Of a DNA stretch of 64,000 nt, positions 1-12,300 are shown piece by piece (the first letter of the stretch is position 1; every line of letters starts with the position of its first letter). The notes under the pieces were generated by a model. It was not told the DNA's origin, did no database searches, and saw nothing but the letters and a program-made list of their open reading frames with translations. A program made the translations under genes and the position numbers. Source of the DNA: Trema orientale (Eukaryota > Streptophyta > Magnoliopsida > Rosales > Cannabaceae); NCBI GenBank assembly GCA_002914845.1, contig JXTC01000035.1:939914-1003913 (forward strand). The letters are read 5' to 3'.

Positions 1-459
1 CACATATTTTATCAATTGTATTGGGCCATATTATTCTTAAGCAGACCCAATAAGTGATTTAATTAGGGCTGGGTCAGGATATCCAACTGGGTATGGATAC
101 CAATGTGGATACCCTGTTAGTCACCCAGTTAGGGTTTGATGGATACCCAACAGGGGACTATATAAAGGACCTATTAGGGTTATGGTCCATGTAGCCAAAA
201 TATACGTACGCTCAATTCTCTGTAACCCACCATCAATTACAGAGAATTCCATCTAAGTGACTTTAGGCTTTTAGGCTACAGAAGATCAAACCCTCTAGCA
301 TATACAGTTAATTACTATCGCTTCCGCCTTCGGTTCATCGTCCATACTACGGTATTCAATCATGGACTCAGGTATACTCAATGAATCCCTTACTATCAGT
401 TTTACATGAACGATCTAGGGTTTGTGTCTGGTTTTGCAATCCCATATAGAATTCTAACA
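1..459 (+). mobile_element. 3' part of a Copia-like LTR, cut by window edge
   Basis: The segment ends in TTCTAACA, a typical plant Copia LTR terminus. It contains a TATA-like box (ACTATATAAAGG, about 152-163) followed by a leader-like stretch. No primer-binding site follows base 459, so a solo or truncated LTR is more likely than a 5' LTR. The start lies outside the window. Family assignment rests on overall look only. Confidence 0.4.
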
Positions 460-2790
460 CTCAATTGTCAAAACTAGAACTTTGAGCACCAAATTCTCAT
501 AAGTTAGATAATCATGGGACCATTTGTGCCATAATCTTCTATTATTTATGGAAATGTTTCGAAACTAATAAATTAAACTTGAAAAAACTCCGGCCGGCCA
601 TACCCATCTGGTGGATCACTTATGTAGCGTATATAGTACTATTACCGTGGGCATCGGATTTCAAAATTTTGGTTATGTATGACCTCAGCAATTATAAGTA
701 TCTTTGTCTCAACTCTCATGAAAATCATGAAAGAGCATTGCTATATTTATATAGCAAGTGCAACTGTGGACTTAGCAATTAGCATCATACACTGCTAAAA
801 TTATAAAATTCACCACAACTCATATTGTGGACATATCTTGTTTGTTAGTGAGTGGTGCCTGATATCACAGATTCCCCTACTTAGATTTTTTTTTTTTTTA
901 ATGAAACGTATATATCAAAAAATTAATAAATAAATTATGGGGAAGAATACTCACTATTAAAGTATGCAAAATAATACGTGTATATATATATATATATAAT
1001 GTATGCAAATAATACTGAATATATCTTTTTAATCCTCGGGCTATTTTATGATCTTTGTTAGCTGATTGCACGTTATATATATATTTTTGGCTTAGACATG
1101 TTATGTACTGATCTTGTCTAAAACGCGTTATGAGTAAGTCTCTCTCATTATTCGCTATTAAAATCATAATAATGAGTTCTCAGTCGCTAAATATTGACAG
1201 AGACGAACGTTAAATACATACCGGTACACAACTTTATTTTATTATCTAATAAAAAAACCTTATTTTATTGCGAAAGGTGTATATATAAAAGGACATATTT
1301 AATGGTAGGTTTTATTGCACAAACATATTTGATGGTACTTAATCAGTAGCTAGCCGCTAGCGTTTCTTTTTTCTTTTTTTTTTCCCCTCCTCGGAAAGCT
1401 AGCTAGTCCTTAATGTGTTTTTATGCTTTGTAAGTATTGTATGAAAACTTCATTGTCAAAGTCTCTTTCTCAATATTTAGAAATAAATTGTGCACCCATT
1501 CAATTCTTTTTTAAAGCCAATTCAAGATTTTAATTATTTAATGGTGGTATTGCATTTAATTATTTAGTTTTAAAAAAAAAAAAGGCAACTGCGAACTTGA
1601 CCTTTAATTAAACTAGTCGTTATACCGCCGCTTTGCGCGAGTTGTATTAATATTGCATACACTAAGACTAATTTATAGTTAGGTTCAATGTATTTCAACA
1701 TTAAAAAATATATTTATCTCTATTTTTATTTTGATGAGACGAATTTAACACAACTTTTTGACGTTCGATGAACCAAATTTAATATAAGGATTCATTAATA
1801 TTAAATTAAATATAATATTATATAAAACATTAAATTATGTATTTATCTCTCTCTATATTTATTTTGATGAGACGAATGTAGCACATTATTTTTTCGATGA
1901 ACTAAATTTATTATAAGGTATTATTAATATTAAATTAAATACAATATTATATAATACATGTATATATTACAACCAATCATAGTAAAGAAAAATAATGATA
2001 GGACTAATCATATCATGAAAAAATTAGGATTTTTCTAAAAATTTCAAAAATAGAATGGTGATCAAAGAAATTACACTCTCTCTGCTTCAAGCTTAATATA
2101 TATATATATATAGATTCGGCTAATTTTGAGCTTTGAAGTGGTGGTGACTCATTAAAATTTGAGTTTTATGGATTTTGTTATTTTAATTTAACTTAACTTA
2201 ATTCAACCTAATTTATCAAAAAAGAAAATTAACAAAAATCCACTCTTTTTTTCAAAAAGATAAAAATCTGAACTAACATGTGCTAGTTAGTTATATTTTG
2301 TGGGAGTAATAACATTTTGAGTGGGGGCAGCTTAGATATATACAAGTTTGTTTGAAGGATTTTTTTGTGTGAAAAAATATATATGTATATATAGGGTAAG
2401 GTTTCAATTAATATTTTTGTTTTTGCTCCATAGATAGTTGTGTCATTGGATTTTAATCTAATAGTTATAATAATATTATTAATTCTACTAAAAATTAATA
2501 TAATTAATACGTATATAAATATAGAAAGCTATTTATGATTTAAACCTGTTTGTGACCTATGAGTTGGACAGTTTTTTTTTTTAAATCTCTTTTCTATTGT
2601 TTTTTTTTTCATTCTCATTCCATACTTGATCCTCGTATTTTTATTCTCATTCAGTGTCATTCATTACCTCCCATTATTGCTAATACCAATTATATATAAG
2701 TATATTTTTCTTTCTTTTTTAATTTTTTTTCCTTAGGTTAATTATTTAATGAAAACTACTTTTCTTTGACCAAAATAGTTGTATAATTTA
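460..2790. other. AT-rich intergenic sequence, no gene seen
   Basis: Very AT-rich, with a TA microsatellite near 975-998 and another near 2095-2112. Short open frames here (for example 579-782 and 898-1167 on the minus strand) have low-complexity translations and match no family I know. Confidence 0.6.
1711..1960. repeat. Two-copy tandem duplication, about 129 bp per unit
   Basis: Unit 1 (1711-1839) and unit 2 (1840 to about 1960) both start TATTTATCTC. They share, in the same order, TTTTGATGAGACGAAT, a GATGAAC...AAATTTA block and ATTAATATTAAATTAAATA. The units have diverged by scattered substitutions. Function unknown. Confidence 0.7.
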
Positions 2791-3520
2791 GAGAAATTTT
2801 TACTAAAATGCCCCTTATTTTAAATAAATGTGAAAAAAAATCTTGTATTTTTAGAAATTCAAAATAAGTACCTTCTATTTTAGGGAAATTATCACTAAAG
2901 TACCATCTATTTCAAAAAAAGTGTGAAAAAACCCTTATATTGTTAAAATTTTAAAATAAATACCTCTATTTGAATTATTATATCATTTGCTACATTTGAC
3001 TGGTCAAATACTTCAAAAAAATTAGTTAAGTTAATATTTTACCCCTTATTATATTATTTTAAGGCACATATCATACCTGAAAATAAATAGAGAGAGAATA
3101 CACATGGTCTAAAACCTCTTTAAAAAATTATATATAAGAAAAAAAACCTCTTCCGTCCATAGTTGCTACCTTTGATAGAAAAGAAATTTTTGTACTTCCA
3201 AAATTTTCAAAAATTTTAGATTTTTTTGTCTTTTTTGGATTTGTACTACAACTATGGAAGAATTTTTTTTTTTTTTTTTTCCATTTTGTCACTTTCAAAA
3301 TTTCCAAAAAATTTATATATTTTTTTCTTTTCTAGATTTGTGTTGCAACTATGAAGGGAAGAGTTTTTTTTTTTTTTTTAAGTTTTAGACAATATGTATT
3401 CTCTCTCCATTAATTTTTAAGTGTAGTGTGTGCCTTAAAATAATACAATAAAAGGTAAAATATTAATTTTACTGATTATTTTTAAGCTTTTGACTAGTCA
3501 AAAAAAACAAATGATATGAT
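2791..3520. mobile_element. Foldback (long inverted-repeat) element, copy 1
   Basis: The left arm (about 2791-3130) carries short repeats of the type CTAAAATGCC...TATTTTAAA and ends near GAGAGAATAC. The right arm (about 3382-3520) is its inverted counterpart, visible as TATTCTCTCTCC...TTTTAAGTGTAGTGTG...TTTGACTAGTCAAA. The middle is T-rich and internally duplicated. The same structure occurs at 26957-27847. The right arm here is shorter than in that copy, so this one is truncated. No coding capacity, so presumably non-autonomous. Confidence 0.65.
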
Positions 3521-4540
3521 ACTTGTATATCCATATAGCAAAAATAAAAATATCCATTTGAAAACCCACTCATATATAAAAGCAATATTTTTAAAATTTT
3601 ATTGTGGCTCCCTGCCTGGACTTCACTTAAATTTATTTTGTTTGAAATAGTCAATAGATGTACAACCACCATTGACAAGTAACATGGACGAAGCCATGAC
3701 TTTTCTGTAGTGCAGACTAGAATTATAACAAATATTAAATCAAACCTGACATGTAATAAAGTACTACAATATTTCATAATAAATAAATATTAAAGTATTA
3801 CAATTGCCGTAGCGAGTTTCATGATGCTTTTTTTTTTTTTTTTGAAAGCGAGTTTCATGATTTGAAATCGTTTTATAATAACCTCAAAAGGGTTTTTTTT
3901 TTTTTTTTTTGTGGAGGTTTATCTATGTTTTGTTTATTTTTGATTGAAAACTATGTATATATAATATTTAAGTTAAAAAATATAAACTATTTTACGGAAT
4001 TCTAAAGTAAGACCGGTACCCTGACCCCTCAATTTTATGGAGGAGGGGAAGCAAACCTTTTTTCTTGTTCTACCTTTTCTTTTTCTTTATATAAAAAAAA
4101 AAAACAAAACAAAACAAAACAAAAACAACAGTGGCTCTACTTTTTTTTTTTTTAATTCTCCTATTTTTCTTTATTTTTCTTTTCGAAATCTAAGGTTATA
4201 GGAAAAAGTTGTTTGTTAGTTGGTGTACTATAACTTATATGCACTCACAAATTTTAGGCCAAAAACTAAGGATTTATCGTATTCTTCGTCCCTATTTTAG
4301 ATTTTGTCTATTATGAAAAAATTATAAAATGTGACATTCAGATCTCTCTCTGCAGGGCAATGGAAGACTTCCCAATTAACTGACTAATACATATAAATAG
4401 GGACCTTTTTTTATAGTAAAAGCGTGTACATAATTTGAATTAAAAATTATAAATACGTATGAATATTTTAAAAAAATTATAAATACATATGAATATTTTA
4501 AAAGCAACATAAAATTGAGAGGAAGCTTAAGACCCACAGC
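3521..4540. other. Low-complexity intergenic sequence
   Basis: Poly-T tracts (about 3828-3843, 3893-3910 and 4141-4154) and a run of AAAAC repeats near 4100-4125. No gene, RNA gene or clear element was recognised. Confidence 0.6.
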
Positions 4541-5232
4541 TAGGGTTAGCAATTCGTGTTATCATATCGTATTTGGGTCAATTCAATTATGATACGACAT
4601 GATAACACACCGAACACGATACAATTAATAAACGTGTGACATGGCACGATACATGTAACCCATTTAGTCAATGTGTCATGTACTTGTTTATGACCCGTTT
4701 GACATGATTATTCAATATTGACACGATTACTCAATTTTAACATGATTAGATACTAATTAATTCAACTAAACGCATGTAAAAATAATTAGAATTAATTAAA
4801 AATTATATTTAAAATATTAAAATATTCCTAAACATGTCATATATGTTGAAACGAAAACGATCCGTTTAATTAAACGTTTTATATGACTTATTTTTGGGTC
4901 AAGTAGATTGACCCGAAACTTACTCATTTATTAGTCGTGTTATATATATCAATCCAAAATTGACATAAAAATTAAATATATTATGGGCGCGTCTACAGTA
5001 GGGGCGCCCCTACGTAGGGCCCTGTCTATTCACCGTTGGATGGGAATCTGTATATAAATAGATTCTCCACAGATTCTCGTTATTCCCCACAGATTCCCAT
5101 CCAAAGATAATTAAGGCATAACCCTACGTAGGGACGCCCCTACCGTAGCCATCCTTATATAGTATTTATATTATTTATTTCGTGTCATTTTCGAGTCATA
5201 TCATTCTATCCTGTAAAAAATTAACATCTCTA
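4541..5232. mobile_element. hAT-type MITE carrying a nested palindromic element
   Basis: The left end TAGGGTTAGCAATTCGTG and the inverse of the right end, TAGAGATGTTAATTTT, look like hAT terminal inverted repeats. The flanks are CCCACAGC (4533-4540) and CTCATAGC (5233-5240), 6 of 8 identical, which suits an aged 8-bp target-site duplication. The body repeats words such as ACACGAT and GACCCGTTTGACATG, as does the related element at 53981-54541. There is no open frame. A second element lies inside at 4985-5154. Confidence 0.65.
4985..5154. mobile_element. Nested palindromic MITE, about 170 bp
   Basis: Imperfect inverted repeat. The left end has CTACAGTAGGGGCGCCCCTA followed by CGTAGGG. The right end has CCCTACGTAGGGACGCCCC followed by TACCGTAG. 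GATGGGAATCTGT and its inverse ACAGATTCCCATC also pair further in. GC content is well above that of the host element. No clean target-site duplication was found. Confidence 0.6.
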
Positions 5233-6370
5233 CTCATAGCCTTAAATCCCTCCGTCCCTAACGTCACTTCTCTTTGACAGGATACTAACTTCCAACAAAA
5301 CACGTTATAGTTGTTGACAATGACATTTATCAACCCTTACGTCTCTATCCTTTTGGTTTGGACCACAGGTTAACTTCTGTGTATGTGTATATATAAATCT
5401 GTTATATATATATATATATTATGTTTAACTTCAAAAAAATATAATATATCTATATATATATATTTTCCCGCTGGAAGTGGATGTTTTTTAATGTATTCTG
5501 ATGACTAAAGAATTAGGGATTACGCGCCTAACTGCGACACCCCTGATTTCTATATTTCTTTGCTTGGACGTGTCTCCTTAATTCTACAGTTAATTAAGGA
5601 AATAGATTCATGGATCTAGTAATTCTAGCGTGGAAGAGGACTAATTTTCTTAATTTCCGCGCATGTTTTGTCCAGAAGTAACACGGTTTTTATTTATTTA
5701 TTTTTTTTGGAAGGCAGTAACATGTTAATTACTAGAGCATCAGTCCCCAATTAAAAGATGTATAATTAAGGACTTGAATATATTTTTATTTTCTATTTCT
5801 AGTTTTTAAAATGAAACGAGACAGAAAATAAAAGTATCCGAGCAAGCCTTATTATTTGGTTCGAGTAACATCAATTATATTTTATAATAATTTCTTTTTA
5901 GCCGAGTACAACGAGATCTGGCATTCCAAGTCTAGTATTCCGGATATTGGCGCCGGTCATGCTGTATTAATTCCTTTCTTTAAAATATTATCTTACACTT
6001 CTTTTTATTCGTTTTCCTTTGAAACTTGAAACTGAAAACCTTAAAATGCTTTAGTTAATTATGAAAGAAGAAGAAAACTTATCAGTAATCAAAGCTAGAC
6101 GTATAACTCGGTTCGAGATAGTATTTATTTGCGTGGTGGTTTATAATGAGGATATATTGGTAATTATAGTGTAAGAAGTTTAAATATTGAACGTACGTGT
6201 AGTACTAGTTATGTTTTTACATATAAAGCAGATAGATATAGAGATGAACAAATACAGTGCATACATCTCCACACAATTTTATCATATAGCTAAGCTTACG
6301 TGCTTACCGTATGGAAAACGGTAGAATGTACTATTGTGATAGACAAATCCCTTACAAATCCCTTGGATTC
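5233..6370. other. AT-rich intergenic sequence
   Basis: Contains a TA microsatellite (about 5402-5420) and short low-complexity runs. No coding region or recognisable element. Confidence 0.55.
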
Positions 6371-6866
6371 ATGTTTGGTACACTAAGTACTCTCCATTGT
6401 ATTAATTAAACAAAATACTTATTTGGTTGTATTTTTGTATTATAAAATTTAATACAACAGTAAAATTTAATACAATATGAAGAGTATTATCCAATACGAA
6501 AAAAAATGTATTACATTGTATTATAACAATAATATTGTACAATACTGACTCTCCTCACTTTCTCCGTTTTTTGATTTCTCTCTCATCACTTTTAAACGGG
6601 CCGGCCTGCGACTTATCATTATGACCCACAGGCCGCAATAGAACGGACCCGGCTCAGCCCAGCCCTACCGGGTCCGGCTGAGCCTATATATCTAGGGTAT
6701 ATAAAAGTGGTATTTTTCAAAAATTAATTTTTAATACTAACATCTTAATACAATGCAAAACCAAACATAGTACTGCAATGCAAAACCAAACATAGTACTA
6801 TAATGGAATAATATAACAATATAACTTAATACAATATATCAGAATACGACGCACCAAACGTGGCAA
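6371..6866. mobile_element. MITE with GTTTGGT-type inverted termini
   Basis: The left end reads TTGGATTCATGTTTGGTAC and the inverse of the right end reads TTGCCACGTTTGGTGCG, a common pattern in plant MITEs. Near the right side a unit of about 24 bp containing CAAAACCAAACATAGTACT is tandemly duplicated (about 6752-6800). A GC-rich block of GGGCC-type words sits in the middle (about 6596-6690). No open frame. The superfamily is uncertain. Confidence 0.5.
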
Positions 6867-7033
6867 CTAATTAATTTTTCCAACACGCAGCCAAAAAAAA
6901 ATGAAAAAAAAAGGAGAAAAAGAAGAAAAAGAAGTGAATGACTATTTCCTAGCATTCTCCAATCTATCCTTGTCCGGACCGCTTAAACAGTGATTCATAT
7001 TTATAGACCGTATTAAAAATGGCCCGGTCATGT

Positions 7034-7588
7034 TTAGTGGCCTAACAACAAATGGCAGGCATATAACTCGGTTATTGTGCTCCCGATCAAGGCTGACACT
7101 GTCACGTAAATGAAACCTTTGCGCTTGAAAAGTTTAACGGGGTCAGGTGATCTTACATGCAGATAGTTGTCACCACTACTGTTCGACCCTTGATCAATCT
7201 GTATGGCATGGCATTGGCAGTACTTGATTGCTGATTCATTATATTTGACTTCTTTTATCTTTTTATGTTTAAGCTCTAGATCCATATAGTTAATGTCTAA
7301 CTCATACTGTGTCCAGTAAAAGCTAATAACGGCATCCAGAAAAGCTATAAAGAAGATCACAGAAGTGAGTAGTATTGCGATAAAATGAACCAACCACTCT
7401 TTTGATCTCAAGGACGTCGAGGAGGATCGGACCGTGATGACTGTTAACTGTAACGCCTGCAATACCAAGAACGCTATGGTGAAATTCTCTGCTCTCGTCC
7501 GATGGAAGCGTACGCGTTGCTCTTGCTTGTTGTTAATCAGCTTTAACTCTTCAGAGTCGGCCTGAAGCTTATTATCTTCCATATCCAT
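7034..7588 (-). CDS. Uncharacterised plant membrane protein (184 aa)
   Basis: I cannot assign a function. The single-exon frame begins MDMEDNKLQAD at the first ATG of the frame and ends ACHLLLGH. Three hydrophobic stretches are visible: about residues 35-52 (FTIAFLVLQALQLTVITV), 66-92 (a long one ending FYW) and near the C-terminus (GFIYVTVSALIGSTITEL). They suggest an integral membrane protein with a polar, charged N-terminus rich in K, E, Q and R. Codon use is balanced and the composition is not low-complexity, unlike the random frames nearby. Upstream on the same strand are a CT/GA run (about 7646-7666) and a TATATA motif (about 7850-7856), consistent with a 5' UTR and promoter. It could be a lineage-restricted gene or a fragment of a larger family, and expression data would decide. 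Confidence 0.6.
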   Translation of the reverse strand: MDMEDNKLQADSEELKLINNKQEQRVRFHRTRAENFTIAFLVLQALQLTVITVRSSSTSLRSKEWLVHFIAILLTSVIFFIAFLDAVISFYWTQYELDINYMDLELKHKKIKEVKYNESAIKYCQCHAIQIDQGSNSSGDNYLHVRSPDPVKLFKRKGFIYVTVSALIGSTITELYACHLLLGH

Positions 7589-7643
7589 GATATTAATTGC
7601 TGGACTGGCACGTAATTAAACGTAAGAGACAACTGATACAAAT

Positions 7644-7666
7644 CTCTCTCTCTCTCTCTCTCTCTC
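7644..7666. repeat. (CT)n/(GA)n microsatellite
   Basis: An uninterrupted CT run followed by T-rich sequence. It lies just upstream of the start of the 184-residue membrane protein gene, so on the coding strand it would be a GA tract in the 5' UTR or promoter. Confidence 0.85.
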
Positions 7667-8321
7667 CTTTTTTTCTTTTTCTTTTTTTGTAAAATTGAGA
7701 GGACTTGATGACAAGCAAGTTCCAACCCAGGATTTCGGGAAAGAAGAAGAATATACGAGGGTAAAGGATCATAAACCTCGGGGGGCAAAAGAAAAAAGAA
7801 AAAAGAAAAAAGAAAACCCGGGGCCTTGGCAACTACTACTAAAGCGGATAATATATAGGCGGTGTATGTGCTAGTTTTAATGCGAGATTGGGTGGCAATT
7901 TACACGAGATTTCCGAGATCCTCACGCGGTAACTTCCTTTCGAGTCTTCCGTCTTTTTAATCGTATTCAATGATGTAGACAAATGTTGGAATCACACTTG
8001 GCGGTCAATTTATGTATAAATTTATAATAATTTTTTTTTTAAATAATGAAGTAGACAATTATTTATTTATTCAAAAAGGCCCACCTGGCAAGCATATCTC
8101 TTTTAGTTGCGATGCGATAAGGATTAATTAGCTAGTATATGTATTTTAAGAAATGGTCTACGCCTGCAGCAATGATTCTTCTCTGTAATATCAAAACAAG
8201 AAAAACATCCAATATATATCCAAATAACGCTGCCTTAATTAATTTTCTATTATTAAGGCGGCCAAAGAGAAGGAACACTACTCAGGAACTGCTCTGTTAA
8301 TTATAGTGGTTACTTCATATG

Positions 8322-8527
8322 GAGGAATGGAGCCAATAATTTTGTCTAGTAAGGCTAAAACTAAATTTTCGTCTATTTATGGGGGCTATTTCATATTTTT
8401 TCTAGTTTTGAGTGGGGCATATAATCTAAGGTAAAAAATGATAAATAAGTGTAAATTTTTTAGCTTCTTAACGTCAAAGGTAAAAAATTGAATGGGGGCT
8501 TAATGTCAAAGTGGCTCCGTGTGCCTG
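8322..8527. mobile_element. Short hAT MITE (206 bp)
   Basis: The left end is GAGGAATGGAGCCAATAA and the inverse of the right end is CAGGCACACGGAGCCACTT, sharing the GGAGCCA core of the hAT elements at 31753 and 49217. The flanking 8-mers TTCATATG (8314-8321) and TTCATATT (8528-8535) match at 7 of 8 positions, as expected for a hAT target-site duplication. Internal GGGGGCT words are typical of this group. No coding capacity. Confidence 0.75.
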
Positions 8528-8535
8528 TTCATATT

Positions 8536-9145
8536 AAATTGTCGTTATAATGTTAGCATCATATTTAACAAAAAAGAGAGATGTTTCGCACAGGTGATCT
8601 GATCAAATCATCTGATCAAATCATCATGATCAGTCCATTTATAAATGCTATAAATGAGTCAGCTTTAGCTTCTATTTCTATCTATGCGCACGTCAACATG
8701 GCAAAGAGAGGGTTTCTATATATACGCTGCACATCCGGTGGGTGTGCGTGATTATAGAATGGTGTACAACGTTGCTTTGGACCGTCCACCGGAGAATCAG
8801 TTACCTTTGAATATGGAATTTGCGTGACTTAGACGTAGCGATCGACCAAAAGTAAAGTACCAGCGCCTTGCTCCGTCAACTAATCCAGTCGGATCTGACT
8901 GTAACTTGGAGCTGATCAGGTAGTGTCTGCTCGTCGTTTGTAGCTAGGCAGGTACAACAAAAGAATAATTATGATAATAAGGGTCATTAGGTGAGACCGA
9001 AAGCAGCACATACCTAACAAATGAATGACTTGTTTAATTTTCTTTTGGTACGTACATTTTTCATTTAATTCCCATCTACTTACTACCTACCTTTCAATTC
9101 GAATGGAAGTGATTTGTAGAGATATAAAATGAGTTAGGTGGCTCA
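8536..9145. other. Intergenic sequence, nothing recognised
   Basis: Somewhat less AT-rich than its surroundings, with a short duplicated word (CTGATCAAATCAT, about 8600-8625). No open frame of note and no element boundary seen. Confidence 0.5.
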
Positions 9146-11046
9146 TGTCACGACCTAATACTACGACTCGATAGTGGGATCAGTGGCAAAATGAGTATTT
9201 CATAAAATAAAAATACCGTAAATAATTTTAAAAATAGTTCAAAAATGTTCAGAAACTTTAATTTTTCAAACTGACGTCTCTAAAATATTTAATTGAAATA
9301 AACTATAAAATATTTAATTGAAATAAAACTCACAGTTATGCGTCACTCATTAAACATAGACAATAAATAAAACATGTGTTCAATGGTCATGCATCATGCA
9401 TTCATCTCATACCCAAATATAAACATAGGTTATATAAATCATATCCAAATTCCACAAATAAGCTTACAAAGTTTTAATTAAATCTAAATTCCTATTCAAG
9501 TATAGTAGGAATAATTTACCAAACTATACACAAACTAGTAAGCCTGCAATGCGTCAATCTAGGTCTCTCGGTCCAAATCACACTGAGTGCCATATGAGGA
9601 GTAAGCTAAAGCCCAATAGAGAATCAATTACAGGTTTATATATATATATATATGTATTACATATACTCACGTTGATGAATAATTAGTAATTTATTCAAAA
9701 CAGTTCACAAATTCAAATGAAAATCACAGTCCAAAGGTTTAAACATTCCAAACTATTGTAAATCATTACATCAAAACTAGTGCATATCTATTCAAGCTAA
9801 CATATAACTATGTATGCATTCATAATGTCCGAGGTATCCAAGTGAGTCACCCGTAAGTTCGAGCCACCTATAAAGGCGATCTTAAGTCTGAGCACCCAAC
9901 ATGGAGTACCGTAGGTATGGCGGTTGTGTAAGTGTATGAATGCATGCAAATGCTCGATGAATGACATAATAGGGATATGCACTATTTCCACAAAATAACC
10001 ATGCAGTATTATTTAATCAAACCACTTTTAGTCCTCAAAACTGAGTTCTCAAATTATTTTGGATTTTCTAAAAATTTTGGCAGCATAACAGTCGTTTTTA
10101 ATCAAAACCCAAAAATCTAATTTCTAGTAGAAAACAGTTTAAAATAGTATATATGACAGGCCAACCAATGTGACGTGCCTCTCATGTAGTTTATATCTCA
10201 AACAAGTCATAACAGGTATAAACACAATTTTTACGTATTTTTTAAGAAATTCCATATTTATTTAAAATATGTAAATTCATAATTAAACTAGTTTTAGAAT
10301 CAAGTAATCGAATATCTATCTCAATTGAGTAACTAGATAGCGCTATTGTGCTATAGAGAGTGTTTAGCAGTCGTTTGGAGAGTCGGAGGTCGTTTTTGAA
10401 TCTTCAATTGCTTGTTTGGAAAATTCTGTTTTCCAACGAAGCTTCAAATCATGAAACAGACTTCACCACTGAATTCTGGAGCAGTGTTGATGGCGATGGC
10501 TGGTTGGGGTTAATCGGCGACCTCACGACGAAGTCACACTTGTCGGTGGTGTATGGAGGGACGTCAGACGACGATTCTAAGCCATAACCATGAGCGGCTC
10601 TAATTTCCGGCGAGAGGTGAGGACGGACAGCGAGGAGGATGGCAGGAGCTTCATCGGCGGCTGGTGGGGTGGCACATCAGCTTGTCTGGGTAGTGGTTGT
10701 TTGGCGCATGATCAGTAACCATCGAAAGTGTTTTTCGAATTTGCTCAGGTGCTTCGGTGAAGAATAAGGAGAATTTAGGGGATTTAAGGACAATATTCAA
10801 AACTGTATAGCCACGTGTCGAAATCTAGTTTAATGGGCACTATTTTTGCCATTTACACTTTGACTCGGTTTTCAAAAATCTTCTTCAATTTCATCTTTAA
10901 TTATTTACGTTTTGGTCCCTCTTTTTGAAAATTCTTTACACTTTAACCCTCACGAATCTAGACTAAAATTCAGTCCAAGTTCATTCCTTTTTTTTTAATA
11001 TTGGTCAAATGACCAAAATACCCTTGTAAATCCAAGGGTTTTTACA
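9146..11046 (-). mobile_element. Ty3/Gypsy-type LTR, minus orientation
   Basis: Read on the minus strand it runs from TGTAAAAACCC to GGTCGTGACA, a TG...CA unit of about 1.9 kb. Its 3' end and an internal block (GCCAAAATTTTT ... CTGCATGGTTATTTTGTG) match the plus-strand LTR ending at 15693, so both belong to one family. No primer-binding site or coding domain adjoins it, so it is probably solo. The flanking 5-mers do not match cleanly. It looks old. Confidence 0.55.
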
Positions 11047-11352
11047 GTGCACATTTGATAAGTCCACACGAGCTTTGTATCGGGTCTATATTTTTATCAA
11101 ATAGCCTGGTACGGCTCATAGGCTCAGCCTGTAAAATCCCATAATTTGATAACGGGCACTTTACTAATTTCTATTAAAATTTTGGATTTAAATATTATAT
11201 TTCAAATAGTTGGGAATTAAAGAGAGTTTGAATTAGGGGGCTTAAATGAGAGAATCATGTAAGAAATGGGGTCATTTGACAATTTTTGAGAATCTTTTAG
11301 AAGGGAATCAATGGCCATGGACTATTTTGTAAATCTAGAAGCTTTTAAACCT

Positions 11353-11923
11353 TAGAGATGTAAAGTAAGCTAGGTCGGGTTGGCCCAATCCGACATTTGA
11401 TAAGCACATATTGTACCAGACCTAGGCCGGGTCTGTCTAAAATATGGGCCGGGGCCTGGCACGGCCCACAGATCCAACCCACATTTTATGCATGCCTTAG
11501 TAGGTCGTACTTATGCGGGCCGAATATGGGCCTAATTTCGTTGTTGTTTATGCTTTAAGATATCAAATATGGGTCTAAAACTCATTCATATTTTTTTTAA
11601 ATTTGAATAAATTGAAAATAAACAAAATAAGTAAATAAATAACATTAAAATCATATAAACGAAATTATTTAATTTAGATTTTTTAAAATTTTAATTAAGA
11701 AATATGTATAAAATTATATATAGAATGACTAAATGTGAGCCTAATATGGGCCGATAGAAATGTAGCATAAGTCGGGCTTAGCCTGTGGGCCACGTCGGGC
11801 TGGGCCTATGGGTCTATAACTGAGGCCCAGCCTGACCTTTACTATATGTAACGGGTCGGCCTATACAGGCCTGGGTCGGTATATTTCCTTTAGAATAAGG
11901 GCTGACCCACATTGACATCTCTA
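11353..11923. mobile_element. hAT MITE, TAGAGATGT family, copy 1
   Basis: Begins TAGAGATGTAAAGT and ends TTGACATCTCTA, giving inverted TAGAGATGT termini. The flanks TTAAACCT (11345-11352) and TTAAACTC (11924-11931) agree at the first six bases, consistent with an aged 8-bp target-site duplication. The body is rich in GGGCC/GGCCC words around an AT-rich core. A full-length relative lies at 56069-56646 and a 3' half at 16801-17055. Confidence 0.75.
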
Positions 11924-11950
11924 TTAAACTCCCTTACTAGCTTATGACAT

Positions 11951-12300
11951 GTGTCATTTTTTCTCAAAAAAGATTTTAAATCCCAAACATTCCTTCTTCT
12001 CCTCTATACACAATCAAACCCATTTCTGATCTTCTCTCATTCCATTCAACCCAAGCCACAGCTACCCCTGGCTATTCAAGCGCCACCCGTCTACCTCCTA
12101 GCATCTCCCAAGAACCGCTGCCACCTATTTGTGGCCATGAGGCCAGCTCACGCACGAAGAGATGCGAGGGAACTTGGTTCCGCAAGTTCCCTCGTTACCA
12201 TTTCAACTGAACTCAGTCGTGAGTGGCTGAGTTGCCTCTGCCCCAACCTAGCCAGACTGTGGAGGAAATTCTCTGACCAGCCGCTGCCCTAAATAATTTC
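11951..12300 (+). other. CT-rich leader-like part of the LTR, not a gene
   Basis: An open frame of 113 codons covers a pyrimidine-rich stretch followed by GC-richer sequence. The translation resembles no family known to me. The same sort of stretch is found in the inverted LTR of this family (about 10360-10740), so I read it as LTR leader sequence. Confidence is for this reading. Confidence 0.5.
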
